From Himantopus leucocephalus (taxonomy: Eukaryota > Chordata > Aves > Charadriiformes > Recurvirostridae), in the NCBI GenBank assembly GCA_003993805.1, contig RSEF01000031.1, forward strand, positions 57,760,190 through 57,824,189: a stretch of 64,000 nt of DNA. Direction: 5' to 3'. The notes under the pieces are model-generated. The model did no database searches. It saw only the letters and a program-made list of their open reading frames with translations, and was not told the DNA's origin. How positions within the stretch are numbered: position 1 is the first letter of the stretch; the number at the start of each line of letters is the position of its first letter. The position numbers and the translations under genes are program-made. Below, in pieces: positions 51,322 through 64,000 of the stretch.

Positions 51322-53954
51322 AATACATAGTAATATGGTAATATCTTAATAGAACATGCATTGGACATGCAAATTAACATGGCACAAGTCACTGTAATTC
51401 TGATGTTTTCCAACTTTGCATTGTTTGACCTAGTAGCAAAAGGGAGGTTTCTCAGTACAGATTATTGGATGTTGTTTCCACTAATGACAGGAGGTTTGTG
51501 TGCTTTCCAAGAAAAACTACAAAATTTGGATAGTGACAAGTCCCAAGACCTTTCATTTAGCTATGTTTACAATTTATTACGCATTCAGCATGTAGAATTC
51601 ACCTGATAACAAAAGGATGCTACCTCAGTAACTGGAAGCTGCAGAATGCCCTCCCAGATGAAGAAAAACAGGGTGTTGAGTTCATATCACAGATCTAAAG
51701 AATCCTCCTCTGTACCTTAGAAGCAGTACAACCCCCTTATCACTCTCCCTCCCGCTGAACAGTCTCTGGAACATCCCAGTGAATGTATGTTACTATTACG
51801 ACTACAATTTCTGCCCTTAGGTTTTTTCTGTGTCAGTCTTACATAGGAGGCCCATTAAAAACTTCCCATCCCAGCTAGACTCCAGTGGAGTGTCACAGGA
51901 CAAACAGAAGGCATCTGTCTGGCCCAAAAGCCCTCTTCCTGCCTTAGCAATGGAGGTAATTCTCAAAGGAAATAAATCCACAGGAAACTAATGACCTACA
52001 CAGGGCCATTACAAATGCATCCACACTAAACAGATGCTGAGAGTCCCTGTTCATAGCAGTAACTTGACAACCTAAAACTATATTGTTTTTCTGTGATCTA
52101 ACTTTTTACAGTGTTTAAAATATTCATCTTCCTCCCATCCTGGACACCAACCCACACACCCACACATTCAATTGTCCTGTCCTCAATTCCACAAAAGATG
52201 TGTGCATTGCCTGATCTTCCACTAGTTCACACTACTGTTTGCATCAACATCAGTAAGACCATGCAAACTCGTTTTGAGCTTATCCACTGAAATACTGAAG
52301 TTGACTGCAAGAAATATTTTTGTGAGTGGGTAACACATAGAGCACCAACCCAACTTCACACTGTTCAGTTAATTACACGTATACATAACCCATAAGATAG
52401 AAGAACATTTCCAAGATTGAAAAGTTAAGGAGTCTTAAATTCAGGTATGCCCCCAATCCTACCGCTGTGATCCATTCCTGCACTTCACAGTTGTCATTGA
52501 TATTCAGAAAATTCATCAGGCCTTCTTTAGCACTTCTAAGATGATAATGACTTCAGAAAAAAGATGAAGCTCTGGTATGACCCCTAAAAGACTGAAAGTC
52601 TCCCATGAGCCCATCATCTCACATAATTTCTCCACCATTTCCCCAATTTCTATTATTTTAAAAAGCTGATTATGGCTTCATTTTTTTGTTTTCTAAGTCC
52701 TCAGTAACTCAGTTTGAATCACTCACTTTACTCCTGATTTACTCACATGCCACTGGAGTAGAATTTTCCCATATGTACCTTTGACTTCCTGAAAAATTCG
52801 AAACAAAATAAAAACAAAATTTCCACATGATAATGAAAAGTTAAGCAGCTTTCATTATCAAAAAGATTTGCTAATTTAACCAGAATCTTCGGGTTGCAGC
52901 TAAAGGCAACCTTCACAAATGCAACTGCAGTATCCCTGCCTGTGGCTGGAAACAAAATCAATTTTCAAGTTTGTTTAAATAAAACAGTAAATTAAAAGCT
53001 ACCGTAACTCCAGCCGCATCTTCTGTACTCTTCCATGTCCAGGCTTTTTAGCTTCAAGCCTCCCATCCTCCATTCTTTTCCTTTCTGGGATTTGATACCC
53101 TCTAGCTTCTTACACAAAGAGCTACTTCTGCCTCTGGAGCCCTGGGGAGCCACCAGTCAGCTGCCTGAAGAAGCCCCCAAGTTTCTTGCTGAATTCACTC
53201 TTCTCTAGTTTTTATCAAGCCATCCGTTCCCCAAGGCTCCCTCTTCCTCCAGCAAGTAAATCTGCCTCTTCCAAAGTTGCACCAGGAAACAAATCTCCCC
53301 TCTGCTACAAGCCTTGTCCCTTTTAGCACTGTCTGTCTTTTAACTGCACGCTCCAGGCTCCAGTCCTGAATCCAAGTTCTTCAAGATGCTTTTTATAGAC
53401 ATTTACAAAACAGAAATAGAGAGCATGTAATTCCACAGCCACTTTTGTAATATTGCACTTTCAGAATGAAGACTGTTTGAAATTAAGCTAACTGGAGCTT
53501 GACTTGTCAGTCAAACTAGCTGGTGAAGAACTGTGTTACTCCACTGACATGTATCTCTGCCATGGACCAGTATAAAGGTACATAAACTGTCAAGCTAAGT
53601 GTGAGGCGCATGAGGCTCTCAGTTAAATTCACTCTCATGAAATGAGTCCAAACAAGCAATAGACATCAGAGTCTCATTTCCACCTACAGAGTTAATTGTG
53701 TGTGTCTTGGGGCTCACCTTCTTCAGAGTCATAAGTTTTACTTCTTTGTGTATACACAATTTAGCATTTTTTAAGATGCAACAAAATCGGTCATCTTCTT
53801 CAGCTGGTATGAAATGTGTACAAGGCCAGAAGTGACTAGACCCTGGCCCTGCTGTCTACATAAGAAAACTTCAGATACTTCTGGCTGACAAAAGCACATG
53901 GGAAACAGCCACTTCAATTGAGGAAAATTTAAATTTTGTATCACATACATCTTT
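51322..53954. other. No gene seen
   Basis: No recognised repeat or exon. An 81-codon plus-strand frame at 51361-51606 shows no domain. The block 53000-53400 is pyrimidine-rich and GC-richer than its neighbours but has no coding signature. Confidence 0.5.
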
Positions 53955-54204
53955 TAACAGAGAAGTTTATTAACTACTAGAAAAACTAGCTGGGTCAAAT
54001 GACCATGGAGAATATCCCATTGCCTGATCTTTTAAAAACCAAGAGTAGGTATTTTTCAGTAATGTATGCTCCAGTTCCAGTAAATGTCATCAGACTTGAC
54101 ACAGGAATTACTTTGTGAAATTCTGAGCTTTATTTTACATGGGAACTCAGATGTGGAGATCACAATAATGGCTCCTTCTGGCCCTAAAATCAATGAATCT
54201 ATTA
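53955..54204 (+). mobile_element. Very old CR1 3' end (amniote-type)
   Basis: Ordered word matches to an ancient CR1 lineage found across reptiles and birds are visible on the plus strand. They are ttattaactactagaaaaac, accatggagaatatccc, atcttttaaaaacc, ggaattactttgtgaaattc, gatcacaataatggctcctt and ctggccctaaaatcaatgaatctatta. The last is a decayed tail of the AATCTATGA type rather than the ATTCTATG type seen elsewhere here. There are many substitutions and small indels and no coding frame. I infer an insertion older than the other CR1 copies; the family assignment is from memory. Confidence 0.8.
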
Positions 54205-56289
54205 AGCCCATGGAACAGTGCCAGTTCATATCCAACTCCTAATGTGAATTTGAAGAAGTCAGTCCTATAGTGGGCTTCTCCTCATCAGCTGTAACAATCT
54301 CTGTTGCATGTTCAGCATTCAGTAGATAACAAATACAAACTCAACTGCTCAGGTCACTGCACAGAGAGTTTAGTGAAGAAGCATTTTTTAAAAGTGCTGG
54401 CTCAGAAAAACGCATGCGCTACTCTAAAACCAGATGTGGAAACATTAAAAAGAGGACAGAGCCTGACAGAAGGGGCAAGAATTATTTAAGCAGAAGACAC
54501 GTGAGAAAGGAAACAGTGTTTTCTTGTTGCCCTTATAATGGGTGTCTTAGGCGTCAGAAGAGCACATTACATGAAGATGGGGGAGACCCCTGCAAAAGTC
54601 CTCCAGCACACGATGCTATGACATGCAGAGGGGGTCAGTGACCTCACTTCAAGATGTGTGAGCAACACATGGTAAAATGTTTAGCACAGCAAGAAAGAAC
54701 CCTGATCTGCTTGACACTGAAGCTGCCCAAACCCCAGGCTGCTGTTTTAAAGAAAGCAGAGTGCAGAAGTGTGATATTTGAGTAAACTCTAATTTCTCCA
54801 GATTATGCAAGATAATAATACAACACAAATTCATGAGCTCATGCAATAAAATAGCATGCAACTGCAGTCCAGTTTTTAACCTGTATTTGCTGAATATAAA
54901 GCACTACAAATAAAAAAAAAACATTCAGAGATACATTGCTACAGGAAGTACCTAATTTTTGTGACACCTTATGGTGCCTTTAACACTACTCATGTCCATG
55001 AGGTGTTCGTAAAAGGAATCTGTTGTAAAGTAGATTCATGGTAGCCTGACTTCAATCAGCTTTGAATGACGAATGGGAGCATCATTAAATGCAAATAAGT
55101 CTCATAACACATACTTTTAAGATGTAAAATAAAAACTACAAGCCTCTGTACAGTGCAAAGTAATTACATTGCAGCCTTCTTTTGCTTAAAGTCCTTGCTA
55201 CACCTGACATTCTCAAAACTACCTTGACCCTCCTTTGCTCCTAGCAAGAACGATTTCCCTCTCACCGTTTTATTCTTAATGACTTCATCAGAACTACAGC
55301 TCTGCTGACACTTTGTTTAAACTTGAGCCACACAATTATCTTTTCTCTTATATCCACTGAGCCTTTATTCTGCTGGTAACAGAGCTGAGTAGCCTTTTGG
55401 ATAGCTTAAGTGATCCTGACCTGTTCTTTGTAAGCTCTCTGACGCAAACACATACAATATTTAAGCATGATTTCATTCCTTCTCTTTTTCAGCTGTATGA
55501 CAGCTCTGCATATAAAAGCCTGTCCTGTGCACACACTGCACTCACTTCCTGAAAAAAAAAAGGACACACGAGAGTTGCCTCTTGTCCAAGCTGCTGGAAG
55601 CTCTTGGTCTTGTAACTGTACACATCTTTGAACGACTCAGAGCAAACATCTTCCCACAGTAATTTTACATATAATGATATAATGATAACATCCATCAGTT
55701 GAATGAGGATATTTTGACTTACCTGTTGCAAAGGTCATAAATGAGGATTTTAATGATATGAACTACAATATTTGGGCTTACAGGCATCAAAAGGTGCCTT
55801 TAATTGATGAAGTAATTATGAAGTATATAGCATCACTTACTGGAAATAATTGAATTTATAGGCTGATATAAAACCCAGCTGCCTAATGAGGTTACGACAA
55901 CAGCTATTCTGTCAATGATACAATTGCTGTTGGCCCCTCTCTGCAGATTCAGCCATAGCGTTTGCCGTCTGTTATTTCATCTCTTCTCCCAAAGGCAAAT
56001 CAGAGCTAAATTCTAACTCTGTCTTCATATACCCTCTCTTGAGCCTGAGTGGTGCCAAGGTTAACTAGAAAAACAGCTAATAGCCAGGTAATGCACCAAG
56101 AAGAGACTACCTCCCAAAGCAAGGTATTCAAACATTGTCACGTCCCAAACCACCAGGAAGACAGGAGTAAAGAGCACGTATTTTGGGCCACCAATCTCAG
56201 TTCTTCCAAATCACAGGTAACAGTGCAGATGGTCTCACAGGACATCTTCTACAAACTAGGCTGTACCAACACCTAACAGCAAATTTAAG
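54205..56289. other. No gene seen
   Basis: No recognised repeat or exon. The frames at 54304-54641 (61 and 75 codons, overlapping) are short and without a domain. There are A-rich runs near 54908 and 55550. Confidence 0.5.
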
Positions 56290-56745
56290 ACCTTGGTGAA
56301 AGGCCAAACTCCCTTCCAGCCCCACCAGTTACTCCTCAGCATGACAAGGGAAAAACAGGGTCAGAAATCCTGTTGGTCAGATAAAGGCAGGGAGATTCCT
56401 TGCCAGATGCTCTTGCAGGCAAGTCACAATTAACTTGGTGAAAATCAATGTCATTTACTGCCAGTTAAAATCTATTCAGGCAGTAGGAAACAAAGACAAA
56501 CCCCCAAGCCAGCACCCCAAACCCCTGGAACCAGCTGGAAGCGGCCATGGCCGGCCCAGGGTCACCCAGTGCCTCCTCTCCACCGAGCTCCGCTGGCCAC
56601 CCCACACAGGCACCGGCACCACAGGGAAATGCAGAAGTCATTGGGAGTGAGGGGAGGGCAGAGGCAGAGGTAAAGGGCAGCTTCTCGCAGCTCTGCGCTG
56701 ACGCGGGGGAGAGAGAAAGAGCAAATTCACCAGCCAGCCAGCTCC
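56290..56745 (-). mobile_element. Second LTR of the 23.8-kb family (partial)
   Basis: The segment gataaaggcagggagattcc to ggaaacaaagacaaac (about 56382-56496) aligns step by step with 23914-24030. The shared order is gataaag, ..ttaact/ttaact.., ggggaaa/gtgaaaa, tgcca, a run of aaaat, then g.gaaa.aaagacaa. The GC-rich part that follows (56515-56745) corresponds in position to the U3-like region of such LTRs read backwards. I do not see clean termini or a target-site duplication, so the edges are approximate. The long minus-strand frame across this GC-rich block reflects its composition. No retroviral gene is attached. Confidence 0.58.
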
Positions 56746-59700
56746 ACCCCGTCACCACCCCCTCACCAGAGGTATGTCTGACAAACAGTGCGACAGGACA
56801 GAGGGGAGTCTGGCAGCGTCCTGGCCTCGACGCAGGTTGACCAGAAGCAGGAAGACATTGTAACTGGATCACAACGCACACAGGCCAAGTACAGCACAAA
56901 CTGTGGCAAACCCTTTCAAAAGCGCCTTTAGCGTCTTGAAGCCCCTCCTCTCTGAAATGGCCCCTTCCCTAAATGTATCATTTCAGAAAATAAGTCACAA
57001 ATTCCTACAAATTCAAACGTGCTTGGGCAGCCAGCCCAGAGGCAGGAGCCCCAGTGAGCCCATCAGCTTTTGGAGGCAAGTGGAGCCACATCTGGGACTT
57101 GGCATCTACCAACACTGCCCTGGACATCCAGTAAAGGACACAGGCAATTTCAGGAGCCTAATGAAAATTCAGCAATTAGAATTATCATTAACAAAACAAA
57201 AAAAAAAAAAAAAGAAAAAAGAAAACTCCTTTGTACATACATGAGATAAAGGCAAACATGCAAAACATCTACAGAGAGCAGGAAGAAATATTTCTGAGAA
57301 ACAGTATCTGAGAAGTATTCTCGAGGGGACAAAGGCCTTGTCCATGTGTTGAAGACCTCCTCTTGCTTCCTTCTTTACAAATAGTGTACCAAGGCACTAA
57401 CAAATCAGCCCTAGAGAATTTTGTTGGGACAATACAAGAAGTAACTGTACACCTGACCCTTTGCCCAAGTCTTGCAGGCACCTATGGTACAGCCACATCT
57501 TCCTTTTGCTGATCCTACTGAGTGGCCAGCAACCTCTCCCCTCAGTTCCTCCTCATTATGGGGACTGATCGTGTTTCTCTGCTGTAAGGTGAGGCTCTCA
57601 TGTGACCATGCAGCCTTTGATAGGACTACCCCATTCATCTCTGGCAAATCTGAACCCAGCTTCTTGGACAGAGTAGTTCAGAAGTCATCACTGTAAGAAG
57701 TAAAATCAATGCTATGAATCATGCCAGCTTCTCATGACACCAAAAGGGTAGCATTTTGGAAAATATCACTGCTTCCTGTTCAAGCTGAAGAAATGTCTTA
57801 TGCCTAGATAGTCATCTAGTTGTCTTCTGAGCACTTATTCAGTGAGGTCTGTGAGGACTTGATCACTCATGCAGCAGGATCCTGGTTTGTGGATGGAGCA
57901 GAGGAAGTGTACCAGAGACTCAGGGTGCTCCTGTGGATTCCTTTGTGCTCTACACAGGAATTCCTTTTCTACTGAGTGAATCTGAGCCATAATTTAGATT
58001 CCAGCTCAAAAATTAAGCCTACATTCTTAAAATCCTTCTGTCATTGCAGGAAAAAAAAATGTAAGAACTCAGTAGTATTTTATCTGCAGAATGGATGAAA
58101 TGCAGACAGCTAAAGCAGTACAAGGCTCCTTGTAGCTGGCTGAGGATCTGCAGTGACAGTATGTAACCTGTAAAAGGTACTGACAAACTGCAAAATGATT
58201 ATGTGGTATTAAAATCTTTCAGATGCTACATTCATGTCATTTGCCAGAAAGCAGAGACTGGGAGAATAGAGAAGAAACAAGGCTCAGCAAAAGCCTCCCC
58301 TTTCCCCTTGACTCAGCTTGCAGGAAGCATTTTCTTGTACTGAAGACCAAACTCTATTTGAAATTCCACTAACAAGTCTGGGGCAGGCAATAGTCTCAAT
58401 GAAGTTTGGGGCTGGAAAGATTTTGCCATGTGCGGACACTGAGTGGTCTTGCAGATGCTGGATGTTTGGAGAGGAGCAGAAAAGAGATAGAAAATAAAAT
58501 GCCTAAGTGGAATATCCAGAAGTCAAGGACAATAAAAACAGGTAATTTTTTTTTTGGTACAGCAATGCAAGAGAAGAAAAATAGTGAATGACTGAGGAGT
58601 TCGGGAAAGGGAGTTACTTAGATCAAACAGCTTAGATTGACTAAATCAGAATGGCTGGGGACAGCAGTCAGGTATTCAGACAGATTAACAGGCTAAAAAT
58701 GTCTTGCTTTAGAGGGAATGGAACAGAATGAATGAAATGGACGAGAACAGAACATTTCCTCATCACTTAAATACTTCCAGCTCCCTTCAGCCTATTTCTA
58801 GCCTACTCTGCCCAAGCAAAATATCTACATTACCGATTGCATGGGCATCAACAACAGCCTTCCCCTGACTCCCCCAACCCCCCAGTTCCCAGTCACTGGC
58901 AAATAGTGCTTTGTGTTGTGTGCAACTATTGACACGTTTTCATTTTCTGTCTCCATAAATGTAGAAGTCTCCCTGAAAATTCATGTGCAGATACATGTTC
59001 ATTTCATGTAACAATATCCATTTATTCTAAGTACCACAAAGCTCATTTGTGTTGTGAAATTGAGTTTCCAAGTCAAACAGTATGCTGCAGATATTAGAGT
59101 TCCTTTTTGTTAAGCAGAAAGTCCACTTTTCAGAAAGAAAGTTTCCAGGAGCTTTTTTTTGAAAATTTTATTTTATTTTTACATCCAAATACAGAGCAAT
59201 TATCTTAATTTTGCTGCATCTCTTTATGTTCTGTTCCCACCTTATTTTCCCATCAAGAAACCTTGGTCGTTCATGTGTTTGGATTATTTCTGAAAGTGGA
59301 GGAAGTTTTTGTTAGCAAATATCACCTCGTTTTTACCTTCCCTTCACCTGTTTTTCCCCCTTTCTTTGCTCAAGTACGCTACACTCCATCTTACTCCCTC
59401 CTGGGCTGTGAAAGCTGTTTCACACTGTTGCTGTTCCCTACAGGAACACCAACCATGTCTCCTACAGCAGCAAAGTAGGGAATGTTGCTTTTCAAAACAT
59501 AAATAATGAACCTGGCCTCTAAAGAGATGTGCCAGTCCCTCCTCTGTTGTTTAGAGGTTTCTCAAAGGTGGAAAAAGTTGGTCACCTGGGAATCTGTATT
59601 CTGAAATGTTTTAATAAGCACAGTAATGCAGCAGGGGGAAAGGAAATTAAAACTAAAGCTGACTGAATACTCATAAAGAATTTAGCTTCTGCTTTGTTTA

Positions 59701-60075
59701 GCAAATAGTTTGCAAACTTATCCATTCCTCCCCTATGCAATATATTTGTTATTTGAATGGTCTGGAAAACGTTTTTCAGATAGAACACTTATCTATGGTT
59801 TTTTCCTTCATCATTTGCTTTTGGTGTAGCATGGTGCATACACTTAGTTCAGGCAGCAGTAGTGAACTCATGCCTGGAAATTTTAAATGAAATTATATCA
59901 ATGGGGGCAGAGGGAATACATAGAAAAATTTATCAAGTCCTTTTTGGTAAATTATCAGCCTCCTGAATTCCCACACATTTTTCACAAGTACTAAGCAGTG
60001 AAAGTGTATACTCTTCAATAATACATATTGGGTTTCAGATTTTCCCGTGAGTCCACTCCCATGGACTCCCAGAGC
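56746..60075. other. No gene seen
   Basis: No recognised exon. A 16-base poly(A) run at 57198-57213 ends the only frame of note (113 codons, 56903-57244), but there is no retrocopied gene I can recognise upstream. The rest is AT-rich with short frames. Confidence 0.5.
57198..57213 (+). repeat. Poly(A) run followed by A-rich DNA
   Basis: Sixteen consecutive A are followed by gaaaaaagaaaa. It could be the tail of an unrecognised retrocopy or simple sequence. Confidence 0.85.
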
Positions 60076-60332
60076 CATTGCAGTTGGAAGATACAAGGGG
60101 AAGTCTTTAGTCCAACCTCCAGCCCACACCTCTGTCTCTGATTTCCGACTGAGACTTCAGGATCATGCAACATCCAGTCATGTCTTGAAAACCTCTCAGG
60201 ACAGAGATCTCACACCCTCCGTAGGCCCCTGCTCCTCTGCCAGGCTGACAAAATTGTGGTTGTTTTTTTCTTTTTTCAAATCAAAATCTCCCCTCTTTCA
60301 GTTTATAACCATTGCCACTTAGCACAAATCAA
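60076..60332 (-). mobile_element. CR1 3' fragment
   Basis: A CR1 3' fragment on the minus strand. On the plus strand the ordered landmarks are cagttggaagatacaagggg, tagtccaacctccagcc, gtcttgaaaacctctcagga, gatctcacaccctcc, and ctcccctctttcagtttata followed by accattgccactta. These are the reverse complement of the CR1 3' coding end and 3' UTR. The ATTCTATG tail is gone, and no open frame survives. Divergence looks greater than in the 3.5-kb and 10-kb copies. Confidence 0.85.
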
Positions 60333-61559
60333 ACCCATCAGATTTCATAATCATCAGTTATGTAAAACTCAAGAAGATAATTCATTCCTTAGCAGGCTTT
60401 ATTAAAGCTTTGGTTGGCCATTGAAAGCAGCTTTGATCCATACCTCATCTCTAGTTTTTCTTAAGGGACTTGGGATTCTTGAAAAGTCTGGTTTGAGTTT
60501 TTGTTCTTTACACGTGAAATTTAGGACACTAGATCACAGAAGCTTCACTTAAGACTGTTTAGATACGGGATGCGTGCAAACTCACCCCCATTCTGGCAGT
60601 TTTAAGAGGCTAATTTTAAAAAAAAGCTAATAAGGAAAAAGACCTCACATAATGGTGACTTGTTTCAGAATATTTCTCATTATTTTATTTCATGCCCTAA
60701 GCCAGAACCCAGCGTCTGCCTGTTGCTGTGTCTTCTTCCGAAAAGCGCGCACACGGATGCAACAAGCCCACACATCTACAAGCTTTTCCATAGATACAAT
60801 AAATGAGCAACCAAGAGGAAAAGCAAGCAAATCACTTGTGCAATACAATTAATTTTATTGGAAAGTTTTGATGAACTGATGCATGAAATTTTTGTAGTTA
60901 TTTGCTTTTTTCATAAAAGAGATTTTTTAATTTTATTTTCACTTTTTTTTCAGAAACTTTTTACAGAACACAAGAATTTAAGAATTCTTTCATTGTATTC
61001 CATGAACATGGGAGTTTACCACCTAGCAGGAAATACTTTTTTACAAACTTCAGAATAGTCTTTGTTTCACCATTCTTTGTGATGACTTTCTGAAATTAAG
61101 TCCTGTTGACCAAGCTGCAAACCAGTAAATGACCATGTCTTAAAAGGTACTATATCTTTTAAGTACCCCTCTTCCTAGAGGAGACAGAGTTTCTGCAAGT
61201 CAGGATGTAATAAGGAAAGGCTTAGTGCTACACTGTACTGTAGCAGCACTTCCTAAACCAATTGCCCATAAGTAACCAAAATTAGCATTGAACTACCTAA
61301 GAATAGCCCTGTGATGCTCCAATTTTTTAGATATGTAATTTGATCTTGTATTAATGACTATAGTAACTAATGTAATGTATTTCTTGTTAGGAAATGAGAA
61401 ATAACTGCAATTTTTGTTGAATTGAGCAAGGATCTTGTCTTATAGCAGAACTGTAAGCAAGTTGGGGGACAAAAAAAGAGGATTAGATGAATGCAAATCA
61501 GGGAGAAAAAATGTGCTTAGCCTTCATATATCAGTGAAACAATCTATCAAGTGAAATTC
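60333..61559. other. No gene seen
   Basis: AT-rich DNA with T-rich runs near 60905-60955. There is no recognised repeat and there are no frames over 70 codons. Confidence 0.5.
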
Positions 61560-62352
61560 CACAGAATTTTCTCAGTCAGTATTTGCCTTAATGACTCAGA
61601 GTAGGGACCCATATTAAATTTGCAAGAGGCACTAAGCTAGAAAGTCTTAGTAACATCAAAAAATAAAATTAACAATTCAAAAAGCTTCTGATTAATTGGG
61701 ACAAAACAGTGCTGAATACAAAAGAAACAGTTTGATAAGGACAAGGGCAAAGTTCTTTGTGAGGGTAGAGACAATCAACTGCATAAATTCATTTAGGGAA
61801 TTAATGACTAGTCAATAGTTCTATAAAAAAAAGATCGAGTAACTGACTTAATTGGTCTGAGCAATGCCCTGCTGCTCTAAAACAAGAAAGTGACATAATG
61901 GGTGATGCAACCAAGAGTGTCATGCCCAAAGCAGAGAAAACTATACCACGAAGACTTGGAGTCCAGAAAGCAGAGAAGGAAGGGGANAAAAAAAAAAAAA
62001 AAAAAAGGAAGACCTAGGAAAGGTACTTATTACGTAAAACCAGAAAAAATCTGGGTCATTTAGTCTAGATAAAAGAGAACAGGATAACAATCTTAAAGCA
62101 TACAAAAGTTGCTCCAGAGTTGTGGATAGTAAGCAATTATCCAATTACACTGCATCATGATTTTAGTGAAGACTTTAAGACGGTCTTTCTAACTGGAAGG
62201 AAAGAGAACCATTGGAAGAGTCTACCAAAAGACTAACTCTTGCAGTGAAAACTGCATCAGTGAAAGGCTTAAAGGGCATGTTTTACAAATATATTCTAGA
62301 AATGACAACTGCATAGTTGATCCTGCCTGGGGGCAACAGACCAGACTAATAA
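61560..62352 (+). mobile_element. Very old, long CR1 copy
   Basis: About 0.8 kb of decayed CR1 on the plus strand. Landmarks in order are aatttgcaagaggcactaag (the ADDTK region), gataaggacaagggcaaagt, acaatcaactgcataaattc, gccctgctgctctaaaac, aagagtgtcatgcccaaagc, gggtcatttagtctagataa, ctaactggaaggaaagagaa, gttgatcctgcctggg and cagaccagacta. It therefore covers the end of the reverse transcriptase through to the 3' UTR. It is riddled with indels and stops. A single N followed by 19 A at 61987-62006 interrupts it, where either an A-run expansion or a small mis-assembly lies. The subfamily looks like the ancient amniote type of the 54-kb copy. Confidence 0.78.
61987..62006 (+). other. Single N plus 19-A run
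   Basis: One N precedes 19 A inside the old CR1 copy. The junction is probably a homopolymer sequencing or contig-join problem, so the A-run length is not reliable. Confidence 0.9.
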
Positions 62353-64000
62353 TTTTTTTAAAGGCTCCCAGCTTTATCTTTTCCACCTCTTTGGTAGTTT
62401 GGCTTGCAGCAAAAAGAGAGGTTAGTTGTTTTTGTGGGGGTTTTCTTTTCTCTTGAACTTCTTAGATAATTAGCTTTGATTCTGGTACAGGAGAGACATC
62501 TTGTCTTATGGCTTTGCCCTCTTTGTTAGTGACGTTTAGCTAATCATTATTTGGAAAAGTAGAAGCTGACAATGTACTCAGACACCAATTGACACAGAAG
62601 TTCCGTACATGACTGGGAAAATAAGCACAGGCTGGTCATAGCCTGTAAATCAGCCCCTTGCTGCAGTGCTCCAGCAGCAATCAAGAGAAATAATTACAGT
62701 TTGCAAAACAACAGCTACTTTGCTATTCCTTGTCAGGAAGCTAGGAGTCTATTTCATAAGCCTGTTATTACAACTCTTCAGTGCAGACTGGGCCCTCGTT
62801 CCCTTGCAGCTCCCAGCATATATGCAGAGCCACATCTCTGGTTGGGTGCGTGCTCTGAAAAGCTGTCTTAAAGCCATAAAGATTTTTTTTCACTATTTAA
62901 CATATTGTTTCTCCCACCCCAGGAGAATGTCTCACATCAAGGCTTTGGTGTCTATTCCCATTAAAACCAATTCTGTGCATTTGTCTGTTTAGTCTGTTTT
63001 CCCTTTCTTAGTCACTCTCCCACAATTTTCTTGTTTTCCAGTATTTTAAAGTACAGACCAAATAACCTAATAGTAACCAAGGCATTCTAATAATATGATA
63101 CTGTAGTTCCAGATCAAGGTAAAGATTATCATGAAAACTGAATGGAAAAAGAAGTACTCAACCATCTAATTTATTTTAAAAAAGCAAAATCTGAACATCT
63201 TTTATAGCAAATGATAGTAATAAAGTTCCTTCTGGATTATATTCTCTAAAAGCTGATTTCCCCAAATACTGTTTCCACAACTGCTGTTACAAGACTACAC
63301 CCAAAACTCAAACTCACCTGCCGCATGCATCACACGTCATTTAATGATAGGCAATGAAACTCAAATCACTAATTTGTCAGAACCATACAAAACAATGGAG
63401 CAGGAAGAAGATTCACACAATCTGCCTTTGGACACCGAACTTGGGAAGCTAGATAAATGGGTAACTTATGCATTAACTCATGTAGTGATGGAAAACAGCG
63501 TTCCTCCCTATCGATCAAAGGAAACTCATAGTCGTGGAGCTTTCCCCTCCCTGCTTGGACACTGAGCACCAAAGCAATCTCAGGAAATTTCTGAACCCTG
63601 GGGAATACAATAGCAACAATGGCCTCTGCACTTCCTGCAAGCACTATAATCACTAAAAAAAATAAAATTAAAAAAAACCCATGAAAGAACAGAACAAATT
63701 ATGAATTTTTCACCCAGGCACTTTCTGCTTTTACCCTTGAGACAGCATCAAGGTAACTGAAAGATGCAGAAAGGTAAAAAATTATGCCTGGCTGCTGGTG
63801 ACAATTATTCCCTAGTATTTTGCATCCTGTTTTGCAAACCTCTCTTAAGACGGTGAATGCTTATTTTCTGGTGCTGCTATTCCAGTCTTTCTCCTGCTGG
63901 GTGGGAGGAAGTTGCTGCCCCTCCCCATTCTGGAAACGCAAAGTGGAGAAGTCTATCTGGTGGGACTCCCAGCTGCCTGGACAACTTGAGTTTCATATTG
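62353..64000. other. No gene seen
   Basis: No recognised repeat or exon to the window end. A 108-codon plus-strand frame at 62666-62992 and opposed frames at 63344-63653 lack any domain. Confidence 0.5.

Noticed and set aside
56465..56899. 144-codon minus-strand frame as a gene
   Set aside because: It lies in the GC-rich part of an LTR-like copy, and an opposed 97-codon frame covers the same bases; stop-poor composition explains both.
57198..57226. Poly(A) run as the tail of a processed pseudogene
   Set aside because: No recognisable retrocopied coding sequence lies upstream and I see no target-site duplication.

Overview
The window is vertebrate nuclear DNA and reads as a bird genome. It is AT-rich, carries no operon-like gene layout, and its recognisable content is almost all retrotransposon debris. 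CR1 LINE fragments with the bird-type 3' end (repeats of ATTCTATG) occur on both strands. There are also two copies of an endogenous-retrovirus LTR family of the kind common in birds. Neoaves is my guess from the LTR; the sequence does not fix the species. I found no protein-coding exon, tRNA, rRNA or CRISPR array that I can defend, so the window is best read as intergenic or deep intronic DNA.

Layout, left to right. 1-3.5 kb shows no recognised repeat. 3.5-4.0 kb is a minus-strand CR1 3' end, followed by a polypurine tract. About 9.55-9.78 kb holds a decayed CR1. 10.09-11.54 kb is the best CR1 copy: minus strand, with a 265-codon reverse-transcriptase frame and a 3' tail that has become a (TAGAA)n microsatellite. 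11.7-12.9 kb may be an old LTR-like repeat. 13.7-15.06 kb holds a pair of roughly 0.2-kb inverted repeats about 0.9 kb apart, which no family I know explains. 18.28-18.43 kb is a 77-bp tandem duplication. 22.6-22.9 kb is TA-rich low-complexity DNA. 23.82-24.25 kb is a solo-LTR-like copy on the minus strand. 24.64-25.64 kb is a 1000-N gap with a CR1 on its right edge. 33.9-34.7 kb is another possible LTR. 38.87-38.93 kb is a perfect 30-bp hairpin. 40.9-42.9 kb is a plus-strand CR1 with stops and frameshifts and an assembly scar. 50.28-51.28 kb is a second 1000-N gap, bounded by two CR1 3' ends pointing outward. About 53.96-54.20 kb and 61.56-62.35 kb are very old CR1 copies. 56.3-56.75 kb is a second LTR of the 23.8-kb family. 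60.08-60.33 kb is a minus-strand CR1.

Nothing here works together as a pathway. The history that can be read is several waves of CR1 and LTR insertion, local tandem and inverted duplication, and four assembly breaks (two 1000-N gaps and two single Ns), of which three lie in or beside CR1 sequence and the fourth has a CR1 on one edge. The most unusual signals are the inverted-repeat pair at 13.7-15.1 kb and the perfect hairpin at 38.9 kb. I did not find a convincing new biological system.
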